Source: Candidatus Omnitrophota bacterium
GTDB taxonomy: Bacteria; Omnitrophota; Gorgyraeia; Aquiviventales; Aquiviventaceae
Assembly (NCBI GenBank): GCA_030697665.1
Contig: JAUYPJ010000037.1
Location: 1 to 64,000, forward strand
Length of the DNA stretch: 64,000 nucleotides
Direction: 5' to 3'
Shown here: positions 52,209-62,171 of the stretch, in pieces
Position numbering within the stretch: position 1 is the first letter of the stretch
Layout of the letters: every line of letters starts with the position of its first letter
Position numbers and translations under genes: made by a program
The notes under the pieces: model-generated
Databases searched by the model: none
What the model saw: only the letters and a program-made list of their open reading frames with translations
Told to the model about the DNA's origin: nothing

Positions 52209-53377
52209 CACGCGGACCGCGGGTCGCGCAGCAGACGCCACCACCCTCGCACACACCATCCCCAAGTCGCCAATCCGACGGCCCCGACCGCCACGACCCC
52301 TGCCAGATCGAAGCGGCTCAGGCGTCCCAGATCTTCTGTGATTGACGCCACGCCGTACTTTCCGTTCAATGTCCATTGCCAGTACGAGCCCGCGAGAAAC
52401 GTCCCTGCCAAGAAGCTGTACCACATGGCCTGACGACGGTTGACCACCAACCAAAACGGCACGGCCCACACCAGCCACTGCATCCCGAAGCCAGGGCTCA
52501 CCACGTACAGCCCCACGAGAAACAGCAGCGTCGCCTTCCAGAGATCAAGGGACGCGCCCTGGCGTACGGACCAGACCCAATATCCCAGCGTCCAGATCAC
52601 GTACGGCGCGATCGCGTAGGCGTCCAGCCACTGGGTCAGGGCCGCAGGAACGGTCTTCAAGGTGTCCAGCCCCAGCAGCCCGAGGAGCCGCGCCCCCTGC
52701 AGCAGCAGGAGCGTGTAGCCCCACTTCCCATAGAGCAAGGTGGGGGCCAGCAACCGGTCCAGGTGCGCGCTGGCCAGCAGCCGCACGTTCAGCGCAACAC
52801 CGACCGCCGCACAACTGGCCAAGGCGATCGGCCATCTCGATCCCGCGCCCCTCAACAGGGGCACCAGGAGCCCGGCGAAGTGCTGACGGATGCTGGCGGC
52901 GAGCGCCAGGGCAGCGCCGCTCAGCCCGGGCCGGCCGCGCTCCGCCACGCAGACCGAGAGGACGAGGATGGCCACCGCGACGGTATGGAGCTGCCCGTGG
53001 TAGACCGCCAGCAAGAACGTGACAGGGTTGACGAGGTACCACCACGCGGCGCGCTCGCCCCCCCTGGGGCTGGCCCGCAGCAGGAAGGCGATGCAGAGAT
53101 CCGCGAGGATGGCGGGGACCTTGACGGCGAAGGCGAACGGCACGTGCAGGGCCTGCGACACCACAAGACAGGCGGTGGCCAGAAGGTAATTGCCCATCGG
53201 AAAGAACGAGGGGTGCCCTCCCGTGGCCTGCGCATCCAAGATGTCTCGCCCGGCCACAAAGCCCCGGCCCTGTTCGAAGATGTTGGTGATGTCTGCGGTT
53301 TCGCCCCACACAGCGGCCAGCGCCAGCTTGACGAGCGTGATCCCCACGAAGACACCGACGACCGACGAGGGCTTCAT
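52208..53377 (-). CDS. GT-C-like polytopic membrane glycosyltransferase
   Basis: 389 residues with about ten helices. Early acidic loop after helix 1 ([20 protein letters not shown]) and [20 protein letters not shown] resemble PIG-M/DUF2029-type mannosyltransferases that use polyprenyl-phosphate sugars. The neighbouring DPM1-like enzyme could make that donor. ATG 53377 overlaps the GT2 stop by four bases. Assignment by topology and weak motifs. Confidence 0.7.
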   Translation of the reverse strand: MKPSSVVGVFVGITLVKLALAAVWGETADITNIFEQGRGFVAGRDILDAQATGGHPSFFPMGNYLLATACLVVSQALHVPFAFAVKVPAILADLCIAFLLRASPRGGERAAWWYLVNPVTFLLAVYHGQLHTVAVAILVLSVCVAERGRPGLSGAALALAASIRQHFAGLLVPLLRGAGSRWPIALASCAAVGVALNVRLLASAHLDRLLAPTLLYGKWGYTLLLLQGARLLGLLGLDTLKTVPAALTQWLDAYAIAPYVIWTLGYWVWSVRQGASLDLWKATLLFLVGLYVVSPGFGMQWLVWAVPFWLVVNRRQAMWYSFLAGTFLAGSYWQWTLNGKYGVASITEDLGRLSRFDLAGVVAVGAVGLATWGWCVRGWWRLLRDPRSA

Positions 53378-54144
53378 CGCGAAATGTCTGTGGGAGCGGC
53401 CTGCAATCGGCACCTGAGCAGTCGAGCGATGATCTTCACGCCGTCCCACCACCTGATCTTCTTTCCTTCCCGTACGTTCCTGGGATGGTACGAGATGGGA
53501 ACCTCCGTGATCCGGAATCGCCTCAGGAGCAGGTGGGCCGTCATCTCCGCCTCGATGTCAAAACCTGAAGCCATCAGCGGGAGCTGGCGCACGACCTCGG
53601 CGCGGAAGACCCGATGCGCCGTGTCGACATCCGTGAGCCGCGATCCGTAGAGGAGGTTGGTGACGCCGATGATGATGTTGTTCGCCACGATCGTGCCGAG
53701 GCGCACTGACGAGGACGGCTGGAGGAAGCGCGACCCATAGACGACGTCGCTCTCCCCGCGGAGGATCGGCTCCAACAACTGTGGGTACTCTTCCGGCAGA
53801 TACTCAAGGTCGGCATCCTGAATCAGGATGAGGTCTCCGGTGGCGCGGGCAAGCCCCGCCCGCACCGCCGCCCCTTTGCCCTGACGCACCGGGAAGGTCT
53901 GCACCGTGATGATCTGTTGGGCCTCCAGCGCCTTCAGGATCGTGCCCGTCCCATCCCCCGATCCGTCGTCCGCGACGATGATCTCCCGCTCCATCGCCAG
54001 CGGGACGGTGAGGACGCGACGGATGACCTCTTCGATCGTTGAGCGCTCATTGTAGACCGGGATGATGATGCTCAGCTTCGCAAGACGCCGCACGCTCACC
54101 AGTGCGCCGCTCAGAGCCATCGACGTGTGGGCCTGGCGCGTCAT
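53374..54144 (-). CDS. GT2 glycosyltransferase, dolichyl/polyprenyl-phosphate mannosyltransferase-like
   Basis: 256 residues. [60 protein letters not shown] and [20 protein letters not shown], typical of DPM1-like enzymes that make polyprenyl-phosphate sugars; the carboxyl part ([20 protein letters not shown]) has the usual amphipathic region. ATG 54144 overlaps the methyltransferase stop by four bases. Probably makes donor for nearby GT-C enzymes (inference). Confidence 0.88.
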   Translation of the reverse strand: MTRQAHTSMALSGALVSVRRLAKLSIIIPVYNERSTIEEVIRRVLTVPLAMEREIIVADDGSGDGTGTILKALEAQQIITVQTFPVRQGKGAAVRAGLARATGDLILIQDADLEYLPEEYPQLLEPILRGESDVVYGSRFLQPSSSVRLGTIVANNIIIGVTNLLYGSRLTDVDTAHRVFRAEVVRQLPLMASGFDIEAEMTAHLLLRRFRITEVPISYHPRNVREGKKIRWWDGVKIIARLLRCRLQAAPTDISR

Positions 54145-54854
54145 CGCTGGGTCACCCAGATGAACTGGTAGGCGAACATCGTCTTCCACACCACGCTCAG
54201 CCCGTGATAGAGCGATTCGGTCCCAGCAAGGAGCCACCGCGGCAGCCGGCCCTCCAGGACCGAGGTGAACGGCAACGGCGTCACCAGGGTGCGCTGGATC
54301 CGAAGGCCGGCTTCCTCGAGCAACCGCCGCCCGCTGGCGTGCGTGAAGAAGCGCAGATGAGCGTCATCCAGCAGCCCCTTGGTGGCGTAGTCGAACCGGC
54401 CGCAGGCCACCATGAGACGGACTGTCCAGTTGACGGCGTTGGGCAACGAGACGATCACCTGACCTCCTGGGCGAACCAGTTGCGTCAGGCGCCGGAGCGA
54501 TGTGAGAGGGTGGCGGAGGTGCTCGAGCACATCCGCACAGATCAGCACGTCAAAGACCTCCCCGTCTTCCCACGGCCACGGCCCCTGCTGTTCCACGTCA
54601 GCCACGTAACAGCGCCGATAGGATGGCTGCGCCTCCCGCGCCAGCTCGGGATCCTGCTCAACGCCGGTGAGGTCTTCAAACCCGCGCCGGCGCAGCTCCC
54701 GTCCGAGGTAGCCGCTCGCGGTCCCGATCTCCAAGATTCTGGACGACCGGGGCCACGCCCACGCCAGGCTCAGGATTCGCCCGTGGCTACTGAGCGGTCC
54801 CGGCTTGAGCTGGTAGCGGGCGTCCGCTGTCTGTGACGTCAAAGAGTGGCTCAC
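54141..54854 (-). CDS. Class I SAM-dependent methyltransferase
   Basis: About 237 residues. [53 protein letters not shown] and [15 protein letters not shown] are motifs I to post-III of Methyltransf_11-type enzymes. No in-frame ATG lies near the expected start; GTG 54854 ([13 protein letters not shown]) with GGGGGTGG upstream is my choice, which overlaps the GT2 gene by 68 bases. Acceptor unknown. Confidence 0.82.
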   Translation of the reverse strand: MSHSLTSQTADARYQLKPGPLSSHGRILSLAWAWPRSSRILEIGTASGYLGRELRRRGFEDLTGVEQDPELAREAQPSYRRCYVADVEQQGPWPWEDGEVFDVLICADVLEHLRHPLTSLRRLTQLVRPGGQVIVSLPNAVNWTVRLMVACGRFDYATKGLLDDAHLRFFTHASGRRLLEEAGLRIQRTLVTPLPFTSVLEGRLPRWLLAGTESLYHGLSVVWKTMFAYQFIWVTQR

Positions 54855-55650
54855 GGATCCACCCCCATCGGTGCAGGCGATACCGGAGGACCGATTCCGC
54901 ACAGTGAACGGCGTACGCGAGTCCGTTGACGTAGCAGATCTCGCTCCCGTAATAGGTCGGGATGGGCCGCTCGACGATGCGGAAGCGCCTCGCGAGGAAT
55001 TGGATGATGATCTGCGTGTCGAAATGCCACTCGTCGGTGCACCGCTCAAACGGGACCTGGGCCAGGGCGCGGCAGCTATACGCCCGATAGCCTGAATGGA
55101 ACTCGAAGAAGCGCGTGCCGAGCACCCAGTTTTCAACCATGGAGAGGACCTTGTTGCCGACAAACTTATAGGACGGCATCCCCCCCTTCAACGGATTCCC
55201 GCCCGGCATCATGCGAGAGCCCATGACCATTTCCGCTTCATCCCGTTCGAGCGGATCCAGCAACCCCTGCATCACCTCGGGAGCGTACTGGCCGTCCCCG
55301 TGGAGGAGCACCACGACATCGAACCCGCGCTCCAAGGCGTAGCGATACCCTTGCTTCTGGTTGCCGCCGTAGCGGCGGTTGCGCTCGTTGCGGAAGATGC
55401 GGAGTTTCCCAAGGCCCCGCCGCCGCTTGTACTCGAGAGCCGCCTCGTAGGTCCGGTCGGTGGAATGATCGTCGAACACGAAGATCTCCTCGATCTTGTC
55501 CATCACGCCCGCAGGAAACCGGTCCAGCGTCGCCCCCAGCGTCTGGATCGCGTTGTAGGCCACGACCAACACCCCGATCCGCATTGGCCGCACCGGCTGA
55601 GCCGGCGCCTGGCGGTCCTCGACAGATGCCACCGGTTCAACGCGGCCCAT
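54787..55650 (-). CDS. GT2 family glycosyltransferase
   Basis: 287 residues. RIGVLVVAYNAIQTLGATLD, EIFVFDDHSTDRTYEAALEY, VVVLLHGDGQYAPEVMQGLL and MVMGSRMMPGGNPLKGGMPS belong to the DPM1-like polyprenol transferases or undecaprenyl-phosphate glycan enzymes. ATG 55650 lies 14 bases after the GT-C stop; an inner ATG at 55584 (MRIGVLVV) is the alternative. Confidence 0.86.
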   Translation of the reverse strand: MGRVEPVASVEDRQAPAQPVRPMRIGVLVVAYNAIQTLGATLDRFPAGVMDKIEEIFVFDDHSTDRTYEAALEYKRRRGLGKLRIFRNERNRRYGGNQKQGYRYALERGFDVVVLLHGDGQYAPEVMQGLLDPLERDEAEMVMGSRMMPGGNPLKGGMPSYKFVGNKVLSMVENWVLGTRFFEFHSGYRAYSCRALAQVPFERCTDEWHFDTQIIIQFLARRFRIVERPIPTYYGSEICYVNGLAYAVHCAESVLRYRLHRWGWIREPLFDVTDSGRPLPAQAGTAQ

Positions 55651-55664
55651 CGCCTCCGCCCCCC

Positions 55665-56936
55665 TCACTGTGCCTGTCGCCACCGCAGCCACCACAGCCC
55701 GTGGCCCGCCGGGATCAGCAGGAACGGCTCGATCGCGAGCCGATGCCGCCCCTCGATGTAGAACACGCTTTGGAGGAGCGCAATCGATGCGCACATCCCG
55801 AGGAGCAGGACCAGGGCCTGCCCGTCCATCCATCCCCGCACCGGATCGCGCCAGTGCGCCCAGATCGCAAGCGCGACACACACCATAAGGGCCAGAGACA
55901 CCACCTGGTAGAGGCGCAGCCACCAGGAGGGGTACAGCAGCCCCGCCTGCGGCGAGAACCACCAGAAGTACCGCCACTTGAGGAACCACCGCTGCAGGAA
56001 GGCGCCCGGATGCGCCCGGATGTGGTCCAGCGCCTCCTTCAGGAAGTAGTCCTGCTGTCCCAACTCATCGAGCGAGAGGATATGCTCCCGCACCGGGAGG
56101 GGTGCGGCGTTGATCAGGATGGCCTCGCCCTCAGGCGTTAAGGCCGAGCCGGTGAACCGGTACGGGTTATTCCCGATCCAGAGCACCATGGGGCTGCCGC
56201 TTCTGGTGAGGAGGAACCGGCCGTGCACAACGTAGTTGCGCCATACCCACGGCATGATCACGGCAGCCGCGCACCCTGCCACGAGCGCCAGGGCCAGTCC
56301 ACGGCGACGCCAGTTCCCCGGCACGCGCTTGCAGACCCACCATCCGATGATGGGGGCACAGGCCAGCACCGTCGGCCGCGTCAACATGCACAAGCCGATC
56401 AGGATCCCCAGCAGCGCAACGCGGCGCCACACGTGTGCCGATGCAATCCAGAGGCATCCAGCCAACACCGCCACTAACAACAAGGCATCTAAGATGAAGG
56501 GATGGAATTTCGTCGTATAGAGGACCAGGCCTGGATGGATGGCAGCGAGCGACGCAGCTACCAGGGCCGCCCCCTCGGGGCTGATGCGCCGTGCGCACGC
56601 GAACACCAGCCACACGAGTGCTGTGCCCAGAATCACGTGGACCAGTCCCAGGCCCAGCGGATGGTGCCCGGTGATCGCATAGACCGCGGTGCACAGCGCC
56701 GGGTACAGCGGCTCCATGTACGAGCGGTAGTCCACGCCAAGGAAGTTGAAGACGAACCCTCTCCCCTGCAGCAGGTTCAGGGCAATCGTCTCGCTCTCCC
56801 ACACATCCGGATGCCTGAGACGGTCCAAGGCGATCAGTGCCCCGAGCCGCACGACGAACGCCACCAAGCAAATACCGACAAGAAGGCGCCGATGATCCAG
56901 CGCGCGAGGGGACGACGCGTTGCCTCTCAGATCCAT
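55665..56936 (-). CDS. Polytopic membrane glycosyltransferase (GT39/ArnT-like, PMT_2 type)
   Basis: 423 residues, ten or more helices. VVRLGALIALDRLRHPDVWE has the acidic residue after helix 1, then LLQGRGFVFNFLGVDYRSYM with EPLYPAL, and LAAIHPGLVLYTTKFHPFIL typical of PMT_2/ArnT proteins that move sugars from polyprenyl phosphate. ATG 56936 overlaps the upstream stop by ten bases; the TTG at 56948 is less likely. Substrate unknown. Confidence 0.8.
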   Translation of the reverse strand: MDLRGNASSPRALDHRRLLVGICLVAFVVRLGALIALDRLRHPDVWESETIALNLLQGRGFVFNFLGVDYRSYMEPLYPALCTAVYAITGHHPLGLGLVHVILGTALVWLVFACARRISPEGAALVAASLAAIHPGLVLYTTKFHPFILDALLLVAVLAGCLWIASAHVWRRVALLGILIGLCMLTRPTVLACAPIIGWWVCKRVPGNWRRRGLALALVAGCAAAVIMPWVWRNYVVHGRFLLTRSGSPMVLWIGNNPYRFTGSALTPEGEAILINAAPLPVREHILSLDELGQQDYFLKEALDHIRAHPGAFLQRWFLKWRYFWWFSPQAGLLYPSWWLRLYQVVSLALMVCVALAIWAHWRDPVRGWMDGQALVLLLGMCASIALLQSVFYIEGRHRLAIEPFLLIPAGHGLWWLRWRQAQ

Positions 56937-58762
56937 CCCTTCCACCAAGAGGAGAGGATCGCGGCGTACTCGTGCAGGATCCCGCGGAGCTGCTCCACTG
57001 AGGCGCCTCGATCATGGACGTAAAATTGACTGGCGGGAACCGGGGTCGGGATGACCGTGATATCCGGGGCCAGCTTCCGCCACATCAGGAGCGCCCGACG
57101 CATGTGGTACGGGGAGCTCACGAGCAGGATGGAGCGCCACCGCTCATGGTGCAGGATGTGCGCGACAAACATGACGTTCTCGCGCGTTGTGGCCGCGTTC
57201 GTTTCAAGGATGATGGCCGTGGCCGGCACGCCATGGGTCATCGCGAGTTCCTTCATGACCTCCGTCTCTTTGAAGACAAACGTGTAGCCGGACGAGAAAA
57301 TCATCCGTGGGGACTTCCCTTGCTGGTAGAGGTCAACCGCTTGCTTGACCCGCTCTTGATAGCCGCCTCCGGCCTTGCCGGATTCGCCCACGCCGCCCGC
57401 GAAGACCACGATCGCGTCGGCCGGCCGTGGCGGCTCCGCGACCCGGAGGGGCTCCGCCAGCCACCAGGGGACCGGACTGTGGAAGATGAGCAGGTATCCG
57501 AACGTCAGCCCCAGCGCAACCTGGAGGGCCCGTCGACGCGCGCTCAGGTAGAGCCGGCGGAGAGCGACTTCCCACTGCGTGGCGTCCGCCTGGCGGGCGC
57601 GCAAACGTTCCTCAATCAACTCGGCCATCTTGGCGATGCGCGCATCCCAGCTATTCTGTTTGGCGATCTCAATGCGGCGGGTGATCTCCTCCAGAGGGCT
57701 CGGCTCCAGCGCCCGAAGGACTGCACGCCCGAACTCTTCAGCGTCATGCGCCACATGGACCACCTCACCATGCTCCATATTGAAGCGGCGGATCTCCGGG
57801 AGGTCCGTGGCCACGACAGGGATCCCCATCGCCAGGTACTCGTTCAGTTTTGCAGGATAGATGTGGGCGGTGTATTCATTGATGGCATAGGGGATGAGGC
57901 CGGCCTGGAACCGCTTGATATAGTGCGGGAGCTCCTCGTGTGTGCGCGGCCCGAGAAACACGATGTTGGACGCCGTGAGGTGCGACACCTCTGTCTGCAT
58001 CGGCCCGACCATCACAAACGTCACCTGGGGCAGGCGTGCCGCGACGGCCTGAAGAAGCCCTTGATCGAGTTCCTTCCTAATGCCCCCAATGTATCCAACG
58101 ACAGGACCGCGCACATCTTTCAAGTCGTTCGGTTCGACCGCCGCACGCCGGGCATGTTCAAACTGGTTGAAATTGACGCCAAACGGAAACGAGTAGACAT
58201 GGCGGTTGAAGCGTGATGCCCGAACGAACAGCCGTTCGGATGTCACGAAGACGAGCTCAGCCCGTCGGAGCAGCCAGGATTCGCTCCGGCTGATGCGGCG
58301 TGCCCCTGCCGAGCTCGACGCCAGGTCATCAATACAGTAGTAGACGGTGAGCTCCGGATCAAGCTCCTCCAGCAGATCGCACGCGAGGGGAGTGGGTAGA
58401 AAGGTCCACACCACGGAAGGCCGAAATCCGATCGCATGCATCCAGCGCTGAATGGCTCGGAACATCAAGTGCCGATTGATCCATCGCGCCACCAGGGAAT
58501 ACGGAAACGGGAGAATGAGCGGCGAGTAGACGAACAGTCGTTCTCGCACCTGGCGAAACCCCTTGGTCCCTCGCCACCAATTGAGCAACCGCCGTTTCAG
58601 GCGTGGCAAATCCCTCAAGGTCGGCGCGCGCACCCCGGTGTTCTCGACAAAGAGCACCCGGTTGCCCTGCCCGGCGAGGGCAGCCATGATCTCCTGGTGG
58701 CCTTGCCAGATGAAATCCCAGTCAATGGAGGAGATGCACAGGATATCGTAGCCGCTTAACAT
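56927..58762 (-). CDS. Glycosyltransferase-DUF218 (YdcF/ElyC-like) fusion protein
   Basis: 611 residues from the ATG at 58762 (MLSGYDILCISSIDWDFIWQ). Residues 1-385: GT-B glycosyltransferase with VVGYIGGIRKELDQGLLQAV, IVFLGPRTHEELPHYIKRFQ, YPAKLNEYLAMGIPVVATDL. About 412-430: one membrane helix (ALQVALGLTFGYLLIFHS). 455-611: DUF218 domain with ADAIVVFAGGVGESGKAGGG and LLVSSPYHMRRALLMWRKLA. In other loci DUF218 proteins are separate; some affect envelope glycans. A GTG at 58834 is a possible earlier start. Fusion suggests the DUF218 part works on the same glycan, inside the periplasm if the helix crosses once. Confidence 0.82.
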   Translation of the reverse strand: MLSGYDILCISSIDWDFIWQGHQEIMAALAGQGNRVLFVENTGVRAPTLRDLPRLKRRLLNWWRGTKGFRQVRERLFVYSPLILPFPYSLVARWINRHLMFRAIQRWMHAIGFRPSVVWTFLPTPLACDLLEELDPELTVYYCIDDLASSSAGARRISRSESWLLRRAELVFVTSERLFVRASRFNRHVYSFPFGVNFNQFEHARRAAVEPNDLKDVRGPVVGYIGGIRKELDQGLLQAVAARLPQVTFVMVGPMQTEVSHLTASNIVFLGPRTHEELPHYIKRFQAGLIPYAINEYTAHIYPAKLNEYLAMGIPVVATDLPEIRRFNMEHGEVVHVAHDAEEFGRAVLRALEPSPLEEITRRIEIAKQNSWDARIAKMAELIEERLRARQADATQWEVALRRLYLSARRRALQVALGLTFGYLLIFHSPVPWWLAEPLRVAEPPRPADAIVVFAGGVGESGKAGGGYQERVKQAVDLYQQGKSPRMIFSSGYTFVFKETEVMKELAMTHGVPATAIILETNAATTRENVMFVAHILHHERWRSILLVSSPYHMRRALLMWRKLAPDITVIPTPVPASQFYVHDRGASVEQLRGILHEYAAILSSWWKGWI

Positions 58763-58840
58763 GCGATACGCGTACCGCCCGACGGTACCGAGGCCACCTG
58801 CCGCTGTGCGTTCACGCGCAGCCGACGGCGCCACGCCTCG

Positions 58841-59866
58841 TCATTGAGGACACGCTTCCAGCGCCTTGAGCATATTGAACTGAAGATCCGCCAGCGAAGT
58901 CCCTGCATGCACGCGGCGCAGCCGGTAGCGATTCTTGGCGCTGTCAAGGCGGTTGTGTCCACACTCCATCGTGAAGCCCATCGTATAGCCGCACTGGGCC
59001 AGCAGGGTCTCCGCCTCCCGAGGAATATCCGACGAACGTCCGACGGGATAGGCGAAGGCCTCGATCGGACGTCCTACAGCCGCCTCGAGAACCGCCTTCG
59101 ATTCTGCAAGCTCTCGCACCACCTCCTGCCCGCTCAGGCCCGTGAGAAGACGATGCGAGATCCCGTGACTGCCGATGGCAATGGACGGGTCGAGCATCCT
59201 GAGATCTTCTGCACTGAGATACAACCGCGAGGCGATCTCCTGCTCGCCACAGCCGCCGTCGTGCCAGTCTACGGCCGTGGCGGCTGCGGGATGGGACTGC
59301 GCCTTTAAGCCTGCCTTGATCAGTTGCTGCTTCCTGGCCTCTCGCCGCCAGTCGTGCACGGCAGGTACCCCCTCACCCACCGATTCCGTCCTGAGGTTGC
59401 GGTCGACGGTCAGCGCGAGCCGATCGATCCAGAGCAGACGCTTCAGTTCCCCCAACCCCGCCGTCGTGGGGAACACGACGGCCGGCAGCCGATGACGCTT
59501 CAGGATCGGTGCGACAAACGTCACGAAGTCGCGATAGCCATCGTCGAACGTCAACAGCAGACTTCCCGGTGGCAACGAGACACGCCCATCGAGAGCTTGA
59601 CGGAGTGTCGCCAATGAGACGATCGTGACGTGGTCCTTCAGAAAGTTCACCATGGCTTCGAACACCTCGGGCGAACCGTTCACGAGACTCCACAGGCCGG
59701 TCTCAAAAGCTTCAGGGGTCGTGATCCGATGAAACGCGACGACGAGGAGTCCCTGGCGCCGCACGCGTTTTCGTCCCGGACCGCGCGGGCCCCAATACCA
59801 TGCTGCCAGCCGGTGCTTCAGCCAGCACTTGCCCTCCACGGACCACCGCCAAGGCGCGTGGATCAT
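58841..59866 (-). CDS. Polysaccharide deacetylase (CE4), second copy
   Basis: 341 residues. LLVVAFHRITTPEAFETGL, the metal motif LLTFDDGYRDFVTFVAPIL, a central insert of about 80 residues, then IGSHGISHRLLTGLSGQEVV (two His) and EAFAYPVGRSSDIPREAETL. No signal peptide; it may act on a cytoplasmic lipid-linked sugar. The ATG at 59866 overlaps the methyltransferase stop by four bases. Separate from the short CE4 protein at 33213. Confidence 0.88.
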   Translation of the reverse strand: MIHAPWRWSVEGKCWLKHRLAAWYWGPRGPGRKRVRRQGLLVVAFHRITTPEAFETGLWSLVNGSPEVFEAMVNFLKDHVTIVSLATLRQALDGRVSLPPGSLLLTFDDGYRDFVTFVAPILKRHRLPAVVFPTTAGLGELKRLLWIDRLALTVDRNLRTESVGEGVPAVHDWRREARKQQLIKAGLKAQSHPAAATAVDWHDGGCGEQEIASRLYLSAEDLRMLDPSIAIGSHGISHRLLTGLSGQEVVRELAESKAVLEAAVGRPIEAFAYPVGRSSDIPREAETLLAQCGYTMGFTMECGHNRLDSAKNRYRLRRVHAGTSLADLQFNMLKALEACPQ

Positions 59867-60591
59867 CCCCCTGGCTTCCTCGCGAGGAGCAGGTGGCCCA
59901 AGGTGTCGTCTGGATCGCAGTGGAGCCGATCAAGCAGCCCGCACACGGCTTGCGTCAATCCGCACACCACGGCCACCACGGGCCTCCCCGCCACCCGCAG
60001 ACCGCCGAAGTTGTGCAACAGATAGAGGCTGGTCGCATGTCCGATCATTGTCCAGAAGCCGCCGCGGGCTGTCAGCTCCACCACTTCCAGACCCACATGT
60101 TCTGTCAACCGCCTGAGACCGAAGCGCGTCACCCGAAACAAGTCGTGTGGTGGATCGTGCTCACGGTTCGCCTGAGAGCTAATCAGCAGGAGATGACCTC
60201 CCGGCCGCAGCAGCCGCGCGAACTCACCGAACAACCGATGAGGCTCCCAGACATAGTCAAACACCTGCACACAGAGGATCGTGTCAGCGCACCCTGACTG
60301 AAACGGCGACGTTTCCCCGCGGCCGAACACATCCACGGGCGCATCCTCCGGCGCTCTGGGCAGATCCAGCCCCACGTAAGTCGCCGCGCCAGGAAACAAA
60401 TGCCGGTACGGCTGGCGACCGCAGCCCACATCAATCACAGTCCCGCGCACCAGATGGCCGAAACGCCGCAGCCCCTCGTAATGCGTCTGCTCAGCCAACC
60501 ACCCTGGGTTGAACCAGTGCAACCGCGGACGCACGGGCCGTCGCAGCGCGGATGGCGTCGCACGACCGCGGATATCGCGCCCGCTCAACAT
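59863..60591 (-). CDS. Class I SAM-dependent methyltransferase
   Basis: 242 residues. GTVIDVGCGRQPYRHLFPGA (motif I), YVGLDLPRAPEDAPVDVFGR, ADTILCVQVFDYVWEPHRLF and LLRPGGHLLLISSQANREHD. Methyltransf_11 type, often found beside flippases and glycosyltransferases. ATG 60591 overlaps the flippase stop by seven bases. Acceptor unknown. Confidence 0.86.
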   Translation of the reverse strand: MLSGRDIRGRATPSALRRPVRPRLHWFNPGWLAEQTHYEGLRRFGHLVRGTVIDVGCGRQPYRHLFPGAATYVGLDLPRAPEDAPVDVFGRGETSPFQSGCADTILCVQVFDYVWEPHRLFGEFARLLRPGGHLLLISSQANREHDPPHDLFRVTRFGLRRLTEHVGLEVVELTARGGFWTMIGHATSLYLLHNFGGLRVAGRPVVAVVCGLTQAVCGLLDRLHCDPDDTLGHLLLARKPGG

Positions 60592-62162
60592 TCCCCGTCA
60601 TGACCTCTCGAAGACGCGCCAGCCGACGACAGCGTCACATACACCCGTTTCACCAACGACAACAACGTTGGAGGACAGTCGACGTGGTCGAACAGCGACA
60701 GGTCATCAGAGGAAAAAATCCCGCTCGCTCGAGTCCATCCAAGCAGTAGCAGGGCCGCCGACACCAGGAGAGCGAGCTTGACCACTTGCCCGGCGCCTGA
60801 AACGAAGGCGAGCACGCCAGCCACGAGGCTCGCGGCGATCAGGGCCGTGGAGGACTCCACCCCGATCCGCCGGTTGCCCCAGGAGAGGGCGCACCAGGCA
60901 AATACCGCGAAGCTCGCGCCGGTGGCCCACGCGGCGCCGAAGGCCCCGAACCTCGGAACCAGCAGGATATCTCCCACGATCTTCACCACCGCCATCAGTA
61001 CGCCATACAGGGTGTTCCACGCCGGCCCATCGTGGCTGAAGAAGAGCGGGTTATACAACGAGATGATGGGTTGAAACGTCAAACTCACCAGGAGAATGGA
61101 GAGCACCTGCCCGCTGATCGCGAAACGCGGGCCCATCAGGAGGGAAAAGAACGGTTCGGCGACGATCCCGAGGCCCAACAGCACAAACCCCCAGAGGACG
61201 GTCACTTGAGGAACGAACCGGACGAGATACCGAGTCACCCGGTCCTCTCGCCCCTGAGCCCGCCAGGCGGTCAGCACAGGAAACATGAGGGTGTGCATGC
61301 CGGTCAGCACACTCCCGATAAAGAGGAACACCTGGAAGGCAATCTGGTACACCCCCACCTCGGCGCGTCCCTGGAGAAATCGAAGGAAATAGAGATCGAC
61401 CCAATCACAGAGATACGCGGCGAAGAACCCAAGCCAGAGCGCGAGGGAATATCGCGTCAGGGTCCTGGTGAAACGCCAGTCAATGCCTCTGGGCTGGGTG
61501 ATCGAGCTGTCTAATCGCGGCAAGCTGATCGCGGCCTGCACGACCATGGCGATCCCCAAGCACAGAATGACCGCAAGCGGAGTCATCCGCGAGCCGCTGA
61601 GCCACGCCAGTCCTGTGAGAAGAACGAGGTAGACGATCCGGCCCTCCACAGGGCTCCATGAGGCGGCCTTCATGTTGCCTTGCATCTGGAGCAACTGCAC
61701 GATGGCACCTGTGAGCACCGTCACGGCAAAGATCGCAATGAACACCGCGGGCAGCCGTCCATTGAGACCCACGATGCTCGCGCCGACGCGGGAGACCGAG
61801 AGCAACACGCAGGACGACACGACGAGCAGCGTCGTGACCAGGGCGGTCCACGCCCAGAACACACGCCCTGCCGCTCCCTGAGAGATGAGCGCCTCTCGGC
61901 CATACCGCATCGCCGCAGGGAAGCTCCACTTCACTCCCGCGACAAAGAACAGTTGAATCATCCCCAGAAAGAGGGCCACGGTTCCGTACCCCTCAGGGCC
62001 TAACAGGCGGGCCGTGAGTACCGTCGTGACTGCCGCCAAGACGGCAAACGCCACTTGCCCAGCAAGGATGGAGACGTAATCCCACCACGCAGTGTGAACA
62101 CCCGTCACATCCTGGATGCTCGTCGTGGGAATGCCTACCGGTCGCTCTATGCTGGTTTCCAT
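60585..62162 (-). CDS. Wzx-type lipid-linked oligosaccharide flippase
   Basis: 525 residues with 12-14 helices. VSILAGQVAFAVLAAVTTVL, LLGPEGYGTVALFLGMIQLF and the repeated bundle pattern of the polysaccharide transport (MOP) superfamily; the middle WVDLYFLRFLQGRAEVGVYQ is typical. It moves the finished lipid-linked repeat unit to the periplasmic side, matching the ligase/polymerase at 45423. ATG 62162 (a GTG at 62168 also fits). Confidence 0.9.
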   Translation of the reverse strand: METSIERPVGIPTTSIQDVTGVHTAWWDYVSILAGQVAFAVLAAVTTVLTARLLGPEGYGTVALFLGMIQLFFVAGVKWSFPAAMRYGREALISQGAAGRVFWAWTALVTTLLVVSSCVLLSVSRVGASIVGLNGRLPAVFIAIFAVTVLTGAIVQLLQMQGNMKAASWSPVEGRIVYLVLLTGLAWLSGSRMTPLAVILCLGIAMVVQAAISLPRLDSSITQPRGIDWRFTRTLTRYSLALWLGFFAAYLCDWVDLYFLRFLQGRAEVGVYQIAFQVFLFIGSVLTGMHTLMFPVLTAWRAQGREDRVTRYLVRFVPQVTVLWGFVLLGLGIVAEPFFSLLMGPRFAISGQVLSILLVSLTFQPIISLYNPLFFSHDGPAWNTLYGVLMAVVKIVGDILLVPRFGAFGAAWATGASFAVFAWCALSWGNRRIGVESSTALIAASLVAGVLAFVSGAGQVVKLALLVSAALLLLGWTRASGIFSSDDLSLFDHVDCPPTLLSLVKRVYVTLSSAGASSRGHDGEC

Positions 62163-62171
62163 GAGCACCCC

